Shown in pieces: positions 45,124 to 54,680 of a stretch of DNA of 64,000 nucleotides. The DNA lies in NCBI RefSeq assembly GCF_014652855.1, contig NZ_BMZP01000007.1:168756-232755 (forward strand), given 5' to 3'. A model generated the notes under the pieces. It searched no databases, was not told the DNA's origin, and was given only the letters and a program-made list of their open reading frames with translations. The stretch comes from Novosphingobium pokkalii. GTDB taxonomy: Bacteria; Pseudomonadota; Alphaproteobacteria; Sphingomonadales; Sphingomonadaceae. The first letter of the stretch is position 1. The number at the start of each line of letters is the position of its first letter. The position numbers and the translations under genes are program-made.

Positions 45124-46272
45124 TCAGCCCTGCGGCGCCCGCGCGCGGGGCGAGACACGCTGCCCGCCAAACACGACCGCCAGCAGCGGTACACGCCGCA
45201 CGACGAGGAAGACGAGGACGGAGAGGCCCAGGACCAGCGCGGACAGCGCCATCCACTGCATCGTGGGGAAGGGCCAGTTCGCGGCGCCGAGGTGCGCCAT
45301 GGCGAGGATCACCAGCATCGCCACGATCATGTGGAACAGATAGATGGTCATCGCGCCATCGACCAGGAACGAGACGGCCCGGCTCGGCTTGTCGAACAGG
45401 TGGGCGAGCAGGCGGAACACGATCAGCGCCATGGCATAAGTGAGCGCGCAGGCCAGCGCGCCGTCGAGCACGCGCAGCGGCGCTGTGGGATCGGCCTCCC
45501 ATCCCAGATGCGGGCGCACCAGTGGATCGAGCAGGAAATGGCCGATCATCAGCGGCGGCGCCGCCCACAGCGGCCAGCGTCCGGTAAACGCGAACAGGCT
45601 GTTGCCCAGCTTGAGCCGCCAGCCCAGCGCGCCGATCGCGAAGGCGGGCAGGTATTGCAGATAGCGCAGCAGCAGTTCCTGTTCGAACACCGCTTCGCTG
45701 TCTTGCAGGCCCAGGGTCTGCGCCGTCCAGGCCAGCCCGGCGCCCCAGAGCGCCAGGGCCAGCAGGGGCAGGGCAGCCGTCCAGGGATCGAGCCCGAGCA
45801 GCGGGCGCCACGCGGAATCGGGCACCAGCCGCCGCGCCGGGCGCAGCGCATACGTGAAAATGAAGCCGAGCAGCACGATCAGGAACCACAAGTGCTCGAA
45901 CGCCAGCGGCCAGCCATAGAGCCCCGGCGCCCAGGCGGCCGAAAGCATGACCTTGAGATGATATTGAACCACTGCAAGGCTGGCGACGCTGGCCACCAGC
46001 GGCAGGGCCACGCGCATCATCCGGTCGGCCAGCCAAGCCGAACGGCCGCGCCGGGCGCTGGCCATGCCGGAGAAATAGCCGGCCAAGATGAAGAACGCCG
46101 ACATGCGGAACGAGTGGATGAACGACAGGCCCACGCCCAGCACCGGATTGGCCATCCACGCCGGAAAGCCGGGCGAAAGGATCATCGTGGCCGTGGTGCC
46201 AACGTGAAAGGGAATGCCCAGCAGCAGCAGCACCGCGCGCGCCGCGTCGAGATGATGGAGGCGTTGCGGCAT
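45124..46272 (-). CDS. Acyltransferase family 3 membrane protein
   Basis: This 382-residue protein has about ten hydrophobic helices and the family start LHHLDAARAVLLLLGIPFHV, with the conserved His in the first segment region, and SFRMSAFFILAGYFSG. Such proteins O-acylate surface polysaccharides, glucans or peptidoglycan (OpgC- and OafA-like). The substrate cannot be told. It is separated from the ribosomal operon by 142 nt. Confidence 0.85.
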   Translation of the reverse strand: MPQRLHHLDAARAVLLLLGIPFHVGTTATMILSPGFPAWMANPVLGVGLSFIHSFRMSAFFILAGYFSGMASARRGRSAWLADRMMRVALPLVASVASLAVVQYHLKVMLSAAWAPGLYGWPLAFEHLWFLIVLLGFIFTYALRPARRLVPDSAWRPLLGLDPWTAALPLLALALWGAGLAWTAQTLGLQDSEAVFEQELLLRYLQYLPAFAIGALGWRLKLGNSLFAFTGRWPLWAAPPLMIGHFLLDPLVRPHLGWEADPTAPLRVLDGALACALTYAMALIVFRLLAHLFDKPSRAVSFLVDGAMTIYLFHMIVAMLVILAMAHLGAANWPFPTMQWMALSALVLGLSVLVFLVVRRVPLLAVVFGGQRVSPRARAPQG

Positions 46273-46405
46273 CAGCGCGGATCAGGGGGCAGGAATGGCG
46301 GCGGGGCGAAGCGCATGGCCTGCCCGTAACCCCGCCTTGCGTGTGCGTCCATGGCCAAGCGGCGCCTTGCCGGCAAATGCGGGTGATTGGCGACAGGCGA
46401 CGGGA

Positions 46406-46879
46406 TCAGGCCGCGTCGCGCAGGTTCCGCTTGCTGCTGCCCTCGCTGCCTTCGGCATCGGCTGGCGTCGCGACGGCCGGCCGCGCGCGGCCTGTAGCCA
46501 TGCGGCGGTAATGGCCCACGGCAAAATCGCTGACCAGTGCCGCGAACACGTCTTCGTGCAGCGGATGGTCGAACTCCAGCCCCGAGGTCATCGGTTCGGA
46601 CCAGGCGACGAACGCCAGCTTGGGCTTGAGGCCGGGCAGCATCAGCATGATCGGCTCGCCGATGCGCTGTTTGTCCATGCCCTCGATCCGCGCGCCATAG
46701 GGCGTCAGATCCTTGAGCATGACGGTCGAGCGCACCACGCCATGCTTGACGCGCACCGGCAGTTCCACGCCGATTCGCGGGAAGCGGCGCGCTTCCGCGC
46801 TGTCCGCGCCGGGGGTGGGGGGCATGCCGGGGCCGCCTTCGCGCGGACCGGATTCGTCCAATTCCTGCTTGCGAAACAT
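46406..46879 (-). CDS. PilZ-domain cyclic di-GMP binding protein
   Basis: This 157-residue protein has the c-di-GMP motif R-x3-R in ARRFPRIG (31-35) and D-x-T-x-x-G in KDLTPYGARIEG. PilZ proteins bind cyclic di-GMP and control motility or polysaccharides. The start at 46879 has GGAG 7 nt upstream; an upstream GTG/ATG adds six residues. It lies where rpsA usually follows cmk. Confidence 0.9.
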   Translation of the reverse strand: MFRKQELDESGPREGGPGMPPTPGADSAEARRFPRIGVELPVRVKHGVVRSTVMLKDLTPYGARIEGMDKQRIGEPIMLMLPGLKPKLAFVAWSEPMTSGLEFDHPLHEDVFAALVSDFAVGHYRRMATGRARPAVATPADAEGSEGSSKRNLRDAA

Positions 46880-46987
46880 GGTGTTCTCCACTGGCATGGG
46901 CCTTTGCCAGGGAAGAACGGTGGGTTTGCGGAGGCTTTCAGTCGGCGCTGAAAAATAATGGATTACCCTTATGACCCGGTAAGGGAT

Positions 46988-47614
46988 TCATCGCTGGGCC
47001 AATTGCTTTTCGACCAGGGCAATCGCGGCGGCGACGGCCGCTTCCCGGCCCAGGGCCGAGGTGTCGAGCAAGGCGGCGCCTTCGGCCTGGCGCAGCGGCG
47101 CGGTGGCGCGGCCGGCGTCGCGCGCATCGCGGGCGGCGAGGTCGGCCTCGATCGCCTCGCGCGACACCTGCCGGCCCTGCGCGGTCATTTCCGCCCAGCG
47201 GCGCAGCGCGCGCGCGGCCACGCTGGCGGTGATGAACAGCTTGGCATCGGCGTGGGGAGCGATCACCGTGGCGATATCCCGCCCATCGAGCACGGCGCCG
47301 CCGGGCTGGTTGGCAAAGGCCTGCTGCCGCGCGAGCAGTGCGGCGCGCACTTCGGGGTGGATCGAGACGCGGCTGGCGAGGCCGCCGCTGGCTTCGGAGC
47401 GCAGTTCGGGATCGGCCAGCAGGCTTTCGGGAAAGGCCGTGGCGGCGAGCGCATCGGCGGGATCGTCGGGATTGCCGCCGTTCAGCGCCACCTGGCGGCC
47501 GACCGCACGATAGAGCAGGCCGGTATCGAGGTGTGGCAGCCCGAAATGGGCAGCCAGCGCGCGGGCAATCGTGCCTTTGCCCGAAGCAGTGGGGCCGTCG
47601 ATGGCGATGATCAT
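46988..47614 (-). CDS. cmk: Cytidylate kinase
   Basis: Cmk phosphorylates CMP and dCMP. The 208-residue protein has the P-loop GPTASGKGT (7-15), HLDTGLLYRAVGRQ, LDGRDIATVIAPHAD and the Arg-rich substrate loop RDARDAGRATAPL. The start overlaps the upstream membrane gene by 4 nt. Order is aroA, membrane protein, cmk; rpsA, which often follows cmk, is absent here. Confidence 0.96.
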   Translation of the reverse strand: MIIAIDGPTASGKGTIARALAAHFGLPHLDTGLLYRAVGRQVALNGGNPDDPADALAATAFPESLLADPELRSEASGGLASRVSIHPEVRAALLARQQAFANQPGGAVLDGRDIATVIAPHADAKLFITASVAARALRRWAEMTAQGRQVSREAIEADLAARDARDAGRATAPLRQAEGAALLDTSALGREAAVAAAIALVEKQLAQR

Positions 47615-47886
47615 GATGGGGAACGCTTTCTTTCGCGCAGGGCCTTGGCCAGGCCCCAGATGGCGATGGCCGACCAGAACCCTTCCAGCACGAGCGAGGC
47701 GGGGTTGAGGTTGACCATCAGCGACACGGTGAGCAGGGCCGCGCCGGCCAGGTTGGTGCCGTGCTGCACGAACGGATTGGGCCGTCGGCCATTGCCGTTC
47801 TCGCGCGTGGTATAGCCATAGGCCACGATGATGCAGGCCATGCCGATGAACCCGCAGATATTGGCAAACAGCGGCGAGAGAGTCAT
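47611..47886 (-). CDS. Small membrane protein between aroA and cmk
   Basis: This 91-residue protein has three hydrophobic segments ([56 protein letters not shown]) and a basic end. It resembles the CBU_0592-type small integral membrane family. It overlaps aroA and cmk by 4 nt each, so it is an integral part of the operon; the function is unknown. Confidence 0.75.
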   Translation of the reverse strand: MTLSPLFANICGFIGMACIIVAYGYTTRENGNGRRPNPFVQHGTNLAGAALLTVSLMVNLNPASLVLEGFWSAIAIWGLAKALRERKRSPS

Positions 47887-49232
47887 GCGGCGGTGGCAGA
47901 CGCGATAAGCTGCTCGAACACCGGGAAGCTGGTGGTGATCGGGCGGGTATCGTCCACTTCCACGCCGCCCTGGCTGGCCAGGCCCGCCACGGCCATCGAC
48001 ATGGCGATGCGATGATCGAGATGGGTGGCAACCGGCTGGTTGTTGGCGCCGCGCAGCCCTTCGCCGCCGGTGCCGTCGATGATCAGGCCATCCTCGGTTT
48101 CCTGCACACGCGCGCCGGCCTGCTCCAGCGCCACGCGCATCACGGTGATGCGGTCGGATTCCTTGACGCGCAGCTCTTCCAGCCCGCGCGTGACGGTGCG
48201 GCCCTGGGCATGGGCGGCGGCGACGAACAGCACCGGGAATTCATCGACCATGCTGGGCACGACCGCCGGATCGACATCGATGCCGGTCAGCGTGGAAGCG
48301 CGCACCCGCAAATCGGCCACCGGCTCTCCGCCCACGTCGCGGCGATCGAGTTCCTCGATACTGCCGCCCATCAGGCGCAGCACGTCGAACAGCGCGGCGC
48401 GGGTGGGGTTGAGGCCGACGTTCTCGATCACCAGGTCGGACCCCGGCACGATCAGCGCGGCCACCACGAAGAAGGCGGCCGAAGACGGATCGCCCGGCAC
48501 GGTGATCGTTTGCGGTTTGAGCTCGGCTTCGCCCGACAGGCGGATGACGCGGGCGCCATCGCTGTCGATTTCCACCGACAGGTCTGCGCCAAAGCCGCGC
48601 AGCATGCGCTCGGAATGGTCGCGCGTGGGGATCGGCTCGATCACCGTGGTCACCCCCGGCGTGTTGAGTCCCGCCAGCAGCACGGCGCTTTTCACCTGGG
48701 CCGAGGCGACCGGCAGGCGATAGGTCAGCGGCACGGGCGTGGCCGCGCCTTCCACGATCAGCGGCAGGCGTCCGCCGGGATAGGCCGTGAAGCGCGCGCC
48801 GGTTTGCGAGAGCGGATCGATCACCCGGCCCATCGGCCGCTTGGACAGGCTGGCATCGCCCACGAAGCAGGCAGTGATCGGGTGGCTGGCCACAAGGCCC
48901 ATCAGCAGGCGGGTGGACGTGCCCGAATTGCCCATGTCGAGCGCGCCGGTGGGTTGCAGCAGGCCGCCCACGCCCACGCCGGCCACCAGCCAATCGCCAT
49001 TGGCCTGGCGCTCGATCGTGGCGCCCATGGCGCGCATCGCGGCGGCGGTGGACAGCACGTCTTCGCCTTCGAGCAGGCCGGTGACGCGGGTTTCGCCCAC
49101 GGCCAGCGCGCCCAGCATGATCGAGCGATGGCTGATCGACTTGTCACCCGGCACGCGAATCCGGCCCTTGAGAGGCCCCTGGGCGGAAAAGCGACGGGGG
49201 CGCATCTGGGCGAGGTCGGAATGGCTGCTCAC
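47883..49232 (-). CDS. aroA: 3-phosphoshikimate 1-carboxyvinyltransferase (class II EPSP synthase)
   Basis: AroA makes EPSP in the shikimate pathway. The 449-residue protein aligns with the CP4-type class II enzymes: [59 protein letters not shown] and [12 protein letters not shown]. At the glyphosate-critical loop it reads GNSGT with Gly104 where CP4 has Ala. The start is GTG (VSSHSDLAQ) with AGGA upstream. It leads aroA-membrane protein-cmk. Confidence 0.95.
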   Translation of the reverse strand: MSSHSDLAQMRPRRFSAQGPLKGRIRVPGDKSISHRSIMLGALAVGETRVTGLLEGEDVLSTAAAMRAMGATIERQANGDWLVAGVGVGGLLQPTGALDMGNSGTSTRLLMGLVASHPITACFVGDASLSKRPMGRVIDPLSQTGARFTAYPGGRLPLIVEGAATPVPLTYRLPVASAQVKSAVLLAGLNTPGVTTVIEPIPTRDHSERMLRGFGADLSVEIDSDGARVIRLSGEAELKPQTITVPGDPSSAAFFVVAALIVPGSDLVIENVGLNPTRAALFDVLRLMGGSIEELDRRDVGGEPVADLRVRASTLTGIDVDPAVVPSMVDEFPVLFVAAAHAQGRTVTRGLEELRVKESDRITVMRVALEQAGARVQETEDGLIIDGTGGEGLRGANNQPVATHLDHRIAMSMAVAGLASQGGVEVDDTRPITTSFPVFEQLIASATAA

Positions 49233-49440
49233 GGTCCTGGTCTTTCCAAACTGGCAAAAGGGCGGCAAAAACGCGCGGCTTTTGACAGCGCGCGGCCACT
49301 ATGGCAAGGCGCGCGCCGCGGTCTGTCGTGCGCACGCTTGATTTCCGGGCAACGCGCCCCCAAGACGGCTTTTGGCACGACGCTTTTTTGGTTTCGGCCC
49401 GCGCCCCAAGGGCAGCGGGCGAGCTTTTCGAGGATTATTC

Positions 49441-49758
49441 ATGGTCAAGCCTGAATGGGGCGCCAAGCATAGCTGTCCGAAGTGCGGCACCCGCTTTTAC
49501 GACCTCGGCAATGCCGATCCGGTGACTTGCGTGGAATGCAAGTATGCCTGGCATCCCGAGCCGGTTCTCAAGTCCAAGCAGCCGATTCCCTATGAAGAAA
49601 TTCAGAAGGAGAAGGTGGAAGCCGACGCCGACGTCGATCTGGCCGACGAGGATCTGGACATCGACGACGACGGCGATTCGCCCGACAACGACGTCGACCT
49701 GGGTGGCGACGACGACCTGGGCGTGGGCGCCCACGAAGGCGAGGACGACGAAAACTAA
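49441..49758 (+). CDS. TIGR02300-type acidic protein with zinc-ribbon-like N-terminus
   Basis: This 105-residue protein starts MVKPEWGAKHSCPKCGTRFYDLGN, with CPKCG and a later CVECK that form a likely zinc ribbon, and a very acidic Asp-rich C-terminal half. This is the alphaproteobacterial FYDLN-acid family of unknown function. The start fits GAGG 8 nt upstream; a longer upstream frame is not supported. It is divergent from aroA. Confidence 0.85.
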   Translation: MVKPEWGAKHSCPKCGTRFYDLGNADPVTCVECKYAWHPEPVLKSKQPIPYEEIQKEKVEADADVDLADEDLDIDDDGDSPDNDVDLGGDDDLGVGAHEGEDDEN

Positions 49759-49823
49759 GGGTTTTGCGGGCCCGGCGAAGATGTCCACAGGACTTTGATC
49801 GCCGGGTCTGCTAAAAACGGCGG

Positions 49824-49841
49824 GAGGCCAAAAAAGCCTCT
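49824..49841 (+). terminator. Weak hairpin after the TIGR02300 gene
   Basis: GGAGGCC and GCCTCTT flank AAAAAA and may form a small stem 65 nt after the stop. No good T run is present. Confidence 0.3.
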
Positions 49842-49944
49842 TGCCAGCCGCCAACCTCTCCCTTAGAGGCGCGGCTCCCGGCGATGATCACCACCTGATC
49901 GGCGGCGGGACGGATCACCTCCCAGGGTGTTCCGGCAGACTTTC

Positions 49945-50020
<76 letters not shown>

Positions 50021-50089
50021 GTCTGCGAAAAACCCTGATCCCTCAGGGCGCGTCGCTTTCTTGTGGGCGATGCATCAACATGAACACGT

Positions 50090-50165
<76 letters not shown>

Positions 50166-50173
50166 GTTCACCC

Positions 50174-50202
50174 AAAAAAGCCCCGCTTGCGCGGGGCTTT
50201 TT
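50174..50202. terminator. Terminator after the tRNA-Ala pair
   Basis: GCCCCGC/GCGGGGC with a 4-nt loop, preceded by AAAAAA and followed by TTTTT, so it can work in both directions; the minus-strand gene at 50233 also ends here. Confidence 0.9.
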
Positions 50203-50232
50203 GCGTTTCGGCGCTTATTCGCGTTCCGGCGA

Positions 50233-50799
50233 CTATTCTCGTTCCGGTACAGGCACGTTGAAGCCGTTGAGCGTGACCGAAACCATGGCATAGAGCCCGA
50301 CCAGGAAGATCAGCTCGTTGGTGCCGGCCTGGCCGAAGGTCTTCACCGCCAGGGCATAGACCGGCTCGGGCAGCACGCCGCCGCGCGCCAGGGCATAGGC
50401 GAGATCGAAGGCCACGCTTTCATCGGCGGCAAGGTCAGCCGGCTTGAGATCGGCGGTCAGGGTGGCCAGCCGCTCGGCGCTCATGCCTTCCTTTTCCGCC
50501 ACGGCGACATGGGCATAGATTTCATAGGCGGCATCGAATCGCGCGCCGACCGCCAGGATCACGATCTGGCGCACGCGATCGGGCACGGTTGCTTCGGCGG
50601 TGAGGGCCAGGGTCAGATCCCAGATGGCCTTGCCGATGCGCGGCGAATGGAGCCAGGGGTTCCATGGCCCCATCAGCGCGCCTTGCTCGTCGATCACCTT
50701 GAAGGCGTTGAAATTGCTGGCGATGCCTTGGCGCATCGCCTCATAGAGCGGCTTCTGCTCGTCGGTCAGTTGCGAAGGCGGAATAAGCGGCAGGCGCAT
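50233..50799 (-). CDS. Carboxymuconolactone decarboxylase-family protein
   Basis: This 188-residue protein has the CMD/AhpD-like helical fold with RVRQIVILAVGARFDAAYEIYAHVAVAEKEGMS. It lacks the CxxC pair of AhpD peroxidases, so a redox role is unlikely; the conserved His in the EIYAHV segment is kept. The function is undefined, and it may act in aromatic or gamma-lactone metabolism. Confidence 0.8.
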   Translation of the reverse strand: MRLPLIPPSQLTDEQKPLYEAMRQGIASNFNAFKVIDEQGALMGPWNPWLHSPRIGKAIWDLTLALTAEATVPDRVRQIVILAVGARFDAAYEIYAHVAVAEKEGMSAERLATLTADLKPADLAADESVAFDLAYALARGGVLPEPVYALAVKTFGQAGTNELIFLVGLYAMVSVTLNGFNVPVPERE

Positions 50800-50873
50800 G
50801 GGCGTTCCTTTTTGTGCGGTGCAACAGGTCCCATGCCCGCAATCCGCCCCGCGCCTGCCGGTTCCGCCTCACA

Positions 50874-51809
50874 TCACATTTTCAGGCCGATTTCGCGCAG
50901 GCGCTCCTGGAGATAGTCGTCCGCCGTGATCGAGACCGGATAGCGATCCGGGTTTTCTGCCGTGATGCACTGGGGCAGGGTGTGGAACGGAAAATCGCTG
51001 CGCAGATGCAGGAAGAACGGCATCGAATAGCGGCTGAAGCCGGCCCGCGCGCCATCGGGATTGCGCACGCGGTGCGTGGTCGAGGGCAGCACGTGGTTGG
51101 TCAGGCGTTGCAGCATGTCGCCGATGTTGACCACCAGCGCGCCGGGCGGGGGCGAAACCTCGATCCAGCGGCCATCGCGGGCGAGCAGTTCCAGGCCGGC
51201 TTCCTCTGCCCCGAGCAGCAGGGTGATCAGGTTGATGTCTTCATGCGCGCCGGCGCGGATGGCGCCATCGGGCGCGCCGGGCACCGGGGGATAGTGCAGC
51301 AGGCGCAGCACGGAATTGCCATCGGCGATCGCGCCGTCGAACCAGTGTTCGTCCAGCCCCAGCCACACCGCGATGCGCGAAAGGATGCGCGCGCCGACTT
51401 GGTCGAACGCGGCATAGAGCGTGGCGAAAGTCTCGTGAAAGCCATCGATCTCGGCCGGCCAGACATTGGGCGGCATGGCGCCTGCCAGGGGATGCCCCGC
51501 TGGCAGATCGCGGCCCACGTGCCAGAATTCCTTGAGATCGCTGACCTTCGCGCCCTTGGCGATCTCCGTGCGGAACGGGGTGTAGCCACGCGCGCCGCCG
51601 ATGCCGGGAATGGCATAGGTGCGCTTTTGCGCGTCGGGCAGCGCGAAGAAAGCCTGGGTCTGCGCCCAGGCGCGTTCCACCAGTGCGGGATCGAGCCCGT
51701 GGTCCTTGACCATGGCAAAGCCGAATTGCTGGAAACTGGCGCCAAGATCGCGGGAAAGCGCCGCTGGTTCGGCAGCGAGCGAGAGAACGGGCAAGGTATC
51801 GAGGTTCAT
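50874..51809 (-). CDS. 2-oxoglutarate/Fe(II)-dependent oxygenase (isopenicillin N synthase-like)
   Basis: This 311-residue protein has the iron triad His189-x-Asp191 (AHEDINL) and His246 (TTHRVRNP), and the 2OG-binding Arg260-x-Ser (RYS). The N-terminal DIOX_N domain has FGFAMVKDHGLD and the ARGYTPF loop. Members hydroxylate or cyclise small molecules; the substrate is unknown. It is divergent from the EVE gene. Confidence 0.87.
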   Translation of the reverse strand: MNLDTLPVLSLAAEPAALSRDLGASFQQFGFAMVKDHGLDPALVERAWAQTQAFFALPDAQKRTYAIPGIGGARGYTPFRTEIAKGAKVSDLKEFWHVGRDLPAGHPLAGAMPPNVWPAEIDGFHETFATLYAAFDQVGARILSRIAVWLGLDEHWFDGAIADGNSVLRLLHYPPVPGAPDGAIRAGAHEDINLITLLLGAEEAGLELLARDGRWIEVSPPPGALVVNIGDMLQRLTNHVLPSTTHRVRNPDGARAGFSRYSMPFFLHLRSDFPFHTLPQCITAENPDRYPVSITADDYLQERLREIGLKM

Positions 51810-51872
51810 TTGGCTCCCCGGGGGAAAATGCGATATGGGCGCGCTTCTATCCCCATATTCCGCAAGGTTTCC

Positions 51873-52307
51873 ATGATTCAGATCAGTGCCGATACCCAGC
51901 TTTGGCTGATGAAGTCCGAACCCGACGTGTACAGTTGGGACGATCTGGTCAGCGAAGGCGAGGGCACCTGGGATGGCGTGCGCAACCATCTGGCGGCGCG
52001 GAACCTGCGGACGATGAAGGAAGGCGACCTGGCGTTCTTCTATCACTCCAACATCGGCAAGGAAATAGTTGGTATTGCAACCATCAGCGTGCCCGGGCTG
52101 ATCGATCCGACCGATCCGGACGGCAAGTGGGCGGCGGTCAAGGTCAAGCCCGTGGCCAAGCTGGCCAGCCCGGTGAGCCTCAAGACGATCAAGGCCACGC
52201 CCGACCTGGCCGAGATGGAATTGCTGCGCCTGTCGCGCCTGTCGGTCTCGGCAGTGAAGCGGGCCGAATGGGATCATGTCCTGGCCATGGCTGGCGGAAC
52301 CATCTGA
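51873..52307 (+). CDS. EVE-domain (Thy28-like) protein
   Basis: This 144-residue protein has the EVE start LWLMKSEPDVYSWDDL, then TWDGVRNHLAARNLRTMKEGDLAFFYHSN and the later KWAAVKVKPV. EVE/YTH-like domains bind modified DNA or RNA bases and are found in modification-sensing and defence contexts; here it stands alone near housekeeping genes. The start fits AAGG 5 nt upstream. Confidence 0.9.
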   Translation: MIQISADTQLWLMKSEPDVYSWDDLVSEGEGTWDGVRNHLAARNLRTMKEGDLAFFYHSNIGKEIVGIATISVPGLIDPTDPDGKWAAVKVKPVAKLASPVSLKTIKATPDLAEMELLRLSRLSVSAVKRAEWDHVLAMAGGTI

Positions 52308-52337
52308 CGGTTCGTCGCACCGCTCGTCGCATCATCC

Positions 52338-52362
52338 GGAACCAACCCGCCGCGTGGCGCGT
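52338..52362 (+). promoter_or_regulatory. Candidate EcfG (general stress) promoter before the CsbD gene
   Basis: GGAAC (52338-52342) is separated by 17 nt from CGT (52360-52362), close to the alphaproteobacterial EcfG consensus GGAAC-N16/17-CGTT, with A in place of the last T. The downstream CsbD-type protein is a typical general-stress gene. The assignment is by eye. Confidence 0.45.
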
Positions 52363-52433
52363 AGTGGCTTCGAAGGATGCGGCCGGCCCCCCTCTCACGG
52401 CCGCATCCACCCCCAAAGCAAAGGAGATGCACC

Positions 52434-52616
52434 ATGGGTGAGCTCAAGGATCGCGCCAAGGGTCTGGCCAACGAAGCGGTTGGCAACGTCAAGGAAGGCG
52501 TCGGCAAGATGACCGACAATGCCAAGCTCCAGGCCGAAGGCCTGGCGCAGCAGGCCAAGGGCAAGACCCAGCAGGCCGCTGGCAAGGTCAAGGGCGCGCT
52601 GGGCGACGATATCTGA
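52434..52616 (+). CDS. CsbD-family stress protein
   Basis: This 60-residue helical protein ([22 protein letters not shown], then [16 protein letters not shown]) is a CsbD-like general-stress protein of unknown biochemical role. A GGAG binding site lies 8 nt upstream. A strong terminator follows. Confidence 0.9.
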   Translation: MGELKDRAKGLANEAVGNVKEGVGKMTDNAKLQAEGLAQQAKGKTQQAAGKVKGALGDDI

Positions 52617-52647
52617 TCGACGCCGCTTCAAGTCCCTGAATTGGTTG

Positions 52648-52685
52648 GCGGGCCGCCCTTTTCCCGGGGCGGCCCGCTTTCTTTT
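52648..52685 (+). terminator. Strong terminator after the CsbD gene
   Basis: GCGGGCCGCCC pairs with GGGCGGCCCGC (11 bp, 8-nt loop) followed by TTTCTTTT. Confidence 0.9.
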
Positions 52686-52770
52686 GGCCTGTCCCATGGC
52701 GGAACGGCGGCAAATTGGCGCCATCCGGCCCGGTGCCATTGTGGTTAAGATCGCGTTACAGCGGGCAGCC

Positions 52771-53019
52771 ATGCTTGATTCCGCGCCTCAGCCCGCCGGC
52801 CCTTTGCGCCCGCCTGCCCGCCATCCGTTCCGCGCCAGCCTGCCGCGCCGCGTGCTGCTGCCGATGCCGGTTTATGAGCCGGAAGTGCAGGCGGCGATGG
52901 CGCGGGCCGCGCTGCGCTCCCAGCCGGTGGATTGGAAGCGCATCACTGTGCAGGACGTGAAGGAATTCCTGATGGCCTATTGCGCCTGCTTCATGGCCAT
53001 CATCGCCTTCTTCGGCTGA
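52771..53019 (+). CDS. Small protein with C-terminal membrane segment, conserved hypothetical
   Basis: This 82-residue protein has a basic/Pro-rich N-terminus, a middle segment VQAAMARAALRSQPVDWKRITVQDVKEF and a C-terminal hydrophobic helix MAYCACFMAIIAFFG, suggesting a tail-anchored membrane protein. Similar short proteins are familiar in sphingomonads. Start choice among ATGs is uncertain. It is convergent with the transporter gene. Confidence 0.6.
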   Translation: MLDSAPQPAGPLRPPARHPFRASLPRRVLLPMPVYEPEVQAAMARAALRSQPVDWKRITVQDVKEFLMAYCACFMAIIAFFG

Positions 53020-53025
53020 GTTTGA

Positions 53026-54444
53026 TCAGCCGACCATTTCATCGAAGGTGTGTGCTTCACGCTGGCCGAGGTGGGCGATCTCGGCGCGATGGAGCAGCCA
53101 GCCAAGCCAGGCGGACACCAGGCAGAGCAGCCCTGTGAGCAGCAACTGGTCGACAATGCGCACGCCCACGGCGGTCAGCCCCATGGCCAGCAGCGAGCCG
53201 ACCAGCATCGCGGCCGAATTGACGATGTTGTTGGCCGCGATGGTGCGCGCCGCCTCGCACTTTTCCACCACGGTGGTGAGGAAGGCATAGAGCGGCACGA
53301 TGAACATGCCCCCCGTGATCGAAATCCCCAGCAGCGTGCCGATCAGCGGCAAGGCCAGCGGCGCGGTGACGAACCCGGTGAGATCCAGCAGCTCGCGCTG
53401 TTCGGGCACCGGCCAGGCGGCGCAGACGAAGTGGAAGCCGGCCACGAACAGCCCGGTGCCGACCACGCAGATGGGGGCGTAGCGCGCCGAGACCGTGCCC
53501 TTGAGCAGGCGGTTGATCGAGATCGAGCCGATCGCGATGCCCACCGAGAAGATCACCAGGAACAGACTGGCCACTTCCTTGCTGCACCCCAGCACGTTCT
53601 TGGCAAGTGGCGGGAACTGCACGAACAGGATGGCGCCCACCGCCCAGAAGAAGCTGATCGCCGAAATCGCCAGGAACACGCGCGGGTGGCGCGTGGTGGA
53701 ATGGACCAGGCGATAGAGCGAGACGACCTGATCGGCGACCACCACTGGCACCAACCCGAGCGCGCGCACGGCGTTGCGCGGGCGCGCCAGGAACGGGCGC
53801 AGCAGCGGCAGGGCGAGCGGCTCGTCGGGCTTTTCGGGCGGTGCATCGGGCACGCGACGCCCGGCGAAAAAGCCGATCAGCGCTGTGACGATCACGGTGA
53901 TCGCCGCGGCCGGCGCGGAAATGTAGCCGGCCACGATGGTGCCGAGCAGAATGGCCAGATAGGTGCCTGCCTCGACCAGGCCGGTGCCGGCCAGCACTTC
54001 GTCGGCATGCAGGTGCTGGGGCAGGATGGCGTATTTGATCGGGCCGAAGAACGTGGAATGCACGCCCATGGCGAACAGCGCCAGCAGCATCAGCGGGATG
54101 GCGAGGCCTTCCACGTGGAAGCCTTTCCACGCCAGCAGCAGGCCGGTTGCGCCCACGGCCATGATGCCGATTTCGCAGGTTTTCACGATGCGGATGATGC
54201 GGGCCTTGTCGCGCATGTCGGCCAACTGGCCAGACAGCGCCGAAAGCGCCACGAAGGGAATGATGAACAGCGCCGTCGCCATGCCGGAAAAGTGCGCCTC
54301 GGCCTTTTCCGAATTGTAGACGCTGAACACCACGAACAGCACCATGGCGTTCTTGAACAGGTTGTCGTTGAACGCGCCCAGCAACTGGGTGACGAACAGG
54401 GGCAGGAAGCGACGGGCGCGAAGGAGATGCGTGGTAGTGGTCAT
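53026..54444 (-). CDS. MFS transporter of the lysophospholipid-flippase (LplT) type
   Basis: This 472-residue protein has about 12 hydrophobic helices with FVTQLLGAFNDNLFKNAMVLF near the start, the motif of the LplT/Aas-associated MFS subgroup, then GQLADMRDKARIIRIVKTCEI and STFFGPIKYAILPQHL. LplT moves lysophospholipids for re-acylation by Aas. No acyltransferase domain is fused here. A pgsA phospholipid gene lies upstream on the other strand. Confidence 0.85.
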   Translation of the reverse strand: MTTTTHLLRARRFLPLFVTQLLGAFNDNLFKNAMVLFVVFSVYNSEKAEAHFSGMATALFIIPFVALSALSGQLADMRDKARIIRIVKTCEIGIMAVGATGLLLAWKGFHVEGLAIPLMLLALFAMGVHSTFFGPIKYAILPQHLHADEVLAGTGLVEAGTYLAILLGTIVAGYISAPAAAITVIVTALIGFFAGRRVPDAPPEKPDEPLALPLLRPFLARPRNAVRALGLVPVVVADQVVSLYRLVHSTTRHPRVFLAISAISFFWAVGAILFVQFPPLAKNVLGCSKEVASLFLVIFSVGIAIGSISINRLLKGTVSARYAPICVVGTGLFVAGFHFVCAAWPVPEQRELLDLTGFVTAPLALPLIGTLLGISITGGMFIVPLYAFLTTVVEKCEAARTIAANNIVNSAAMLVGSLLAMGLTAVGVRIVDQLLLTGLLCLVSAWLGWLLHRAEIAHLGQREAHTFDEMVG

Positions 54445-54680
54445 TCTAAGCGGTGCCGGGCATCCCTGGTCTGTCTCCCGCCTGCCTTAGCGCCCCACGC
54501 GGGGTGGGCAAGGGGCAAGCGACAGGACTGCGAGATTTGCCCGCAGCCCATCCTACATGGGTGGCGCCGTGGCGCAGGGCAAGATGGCCCGGCCACGGTC
54601 TGCCGCAGGGCCGGTGATGGCACCCCTTTCGTGCACAAACCGTTTCCATGTTGGCGCGTGGCGCCGTATTGCAGGCGGCG

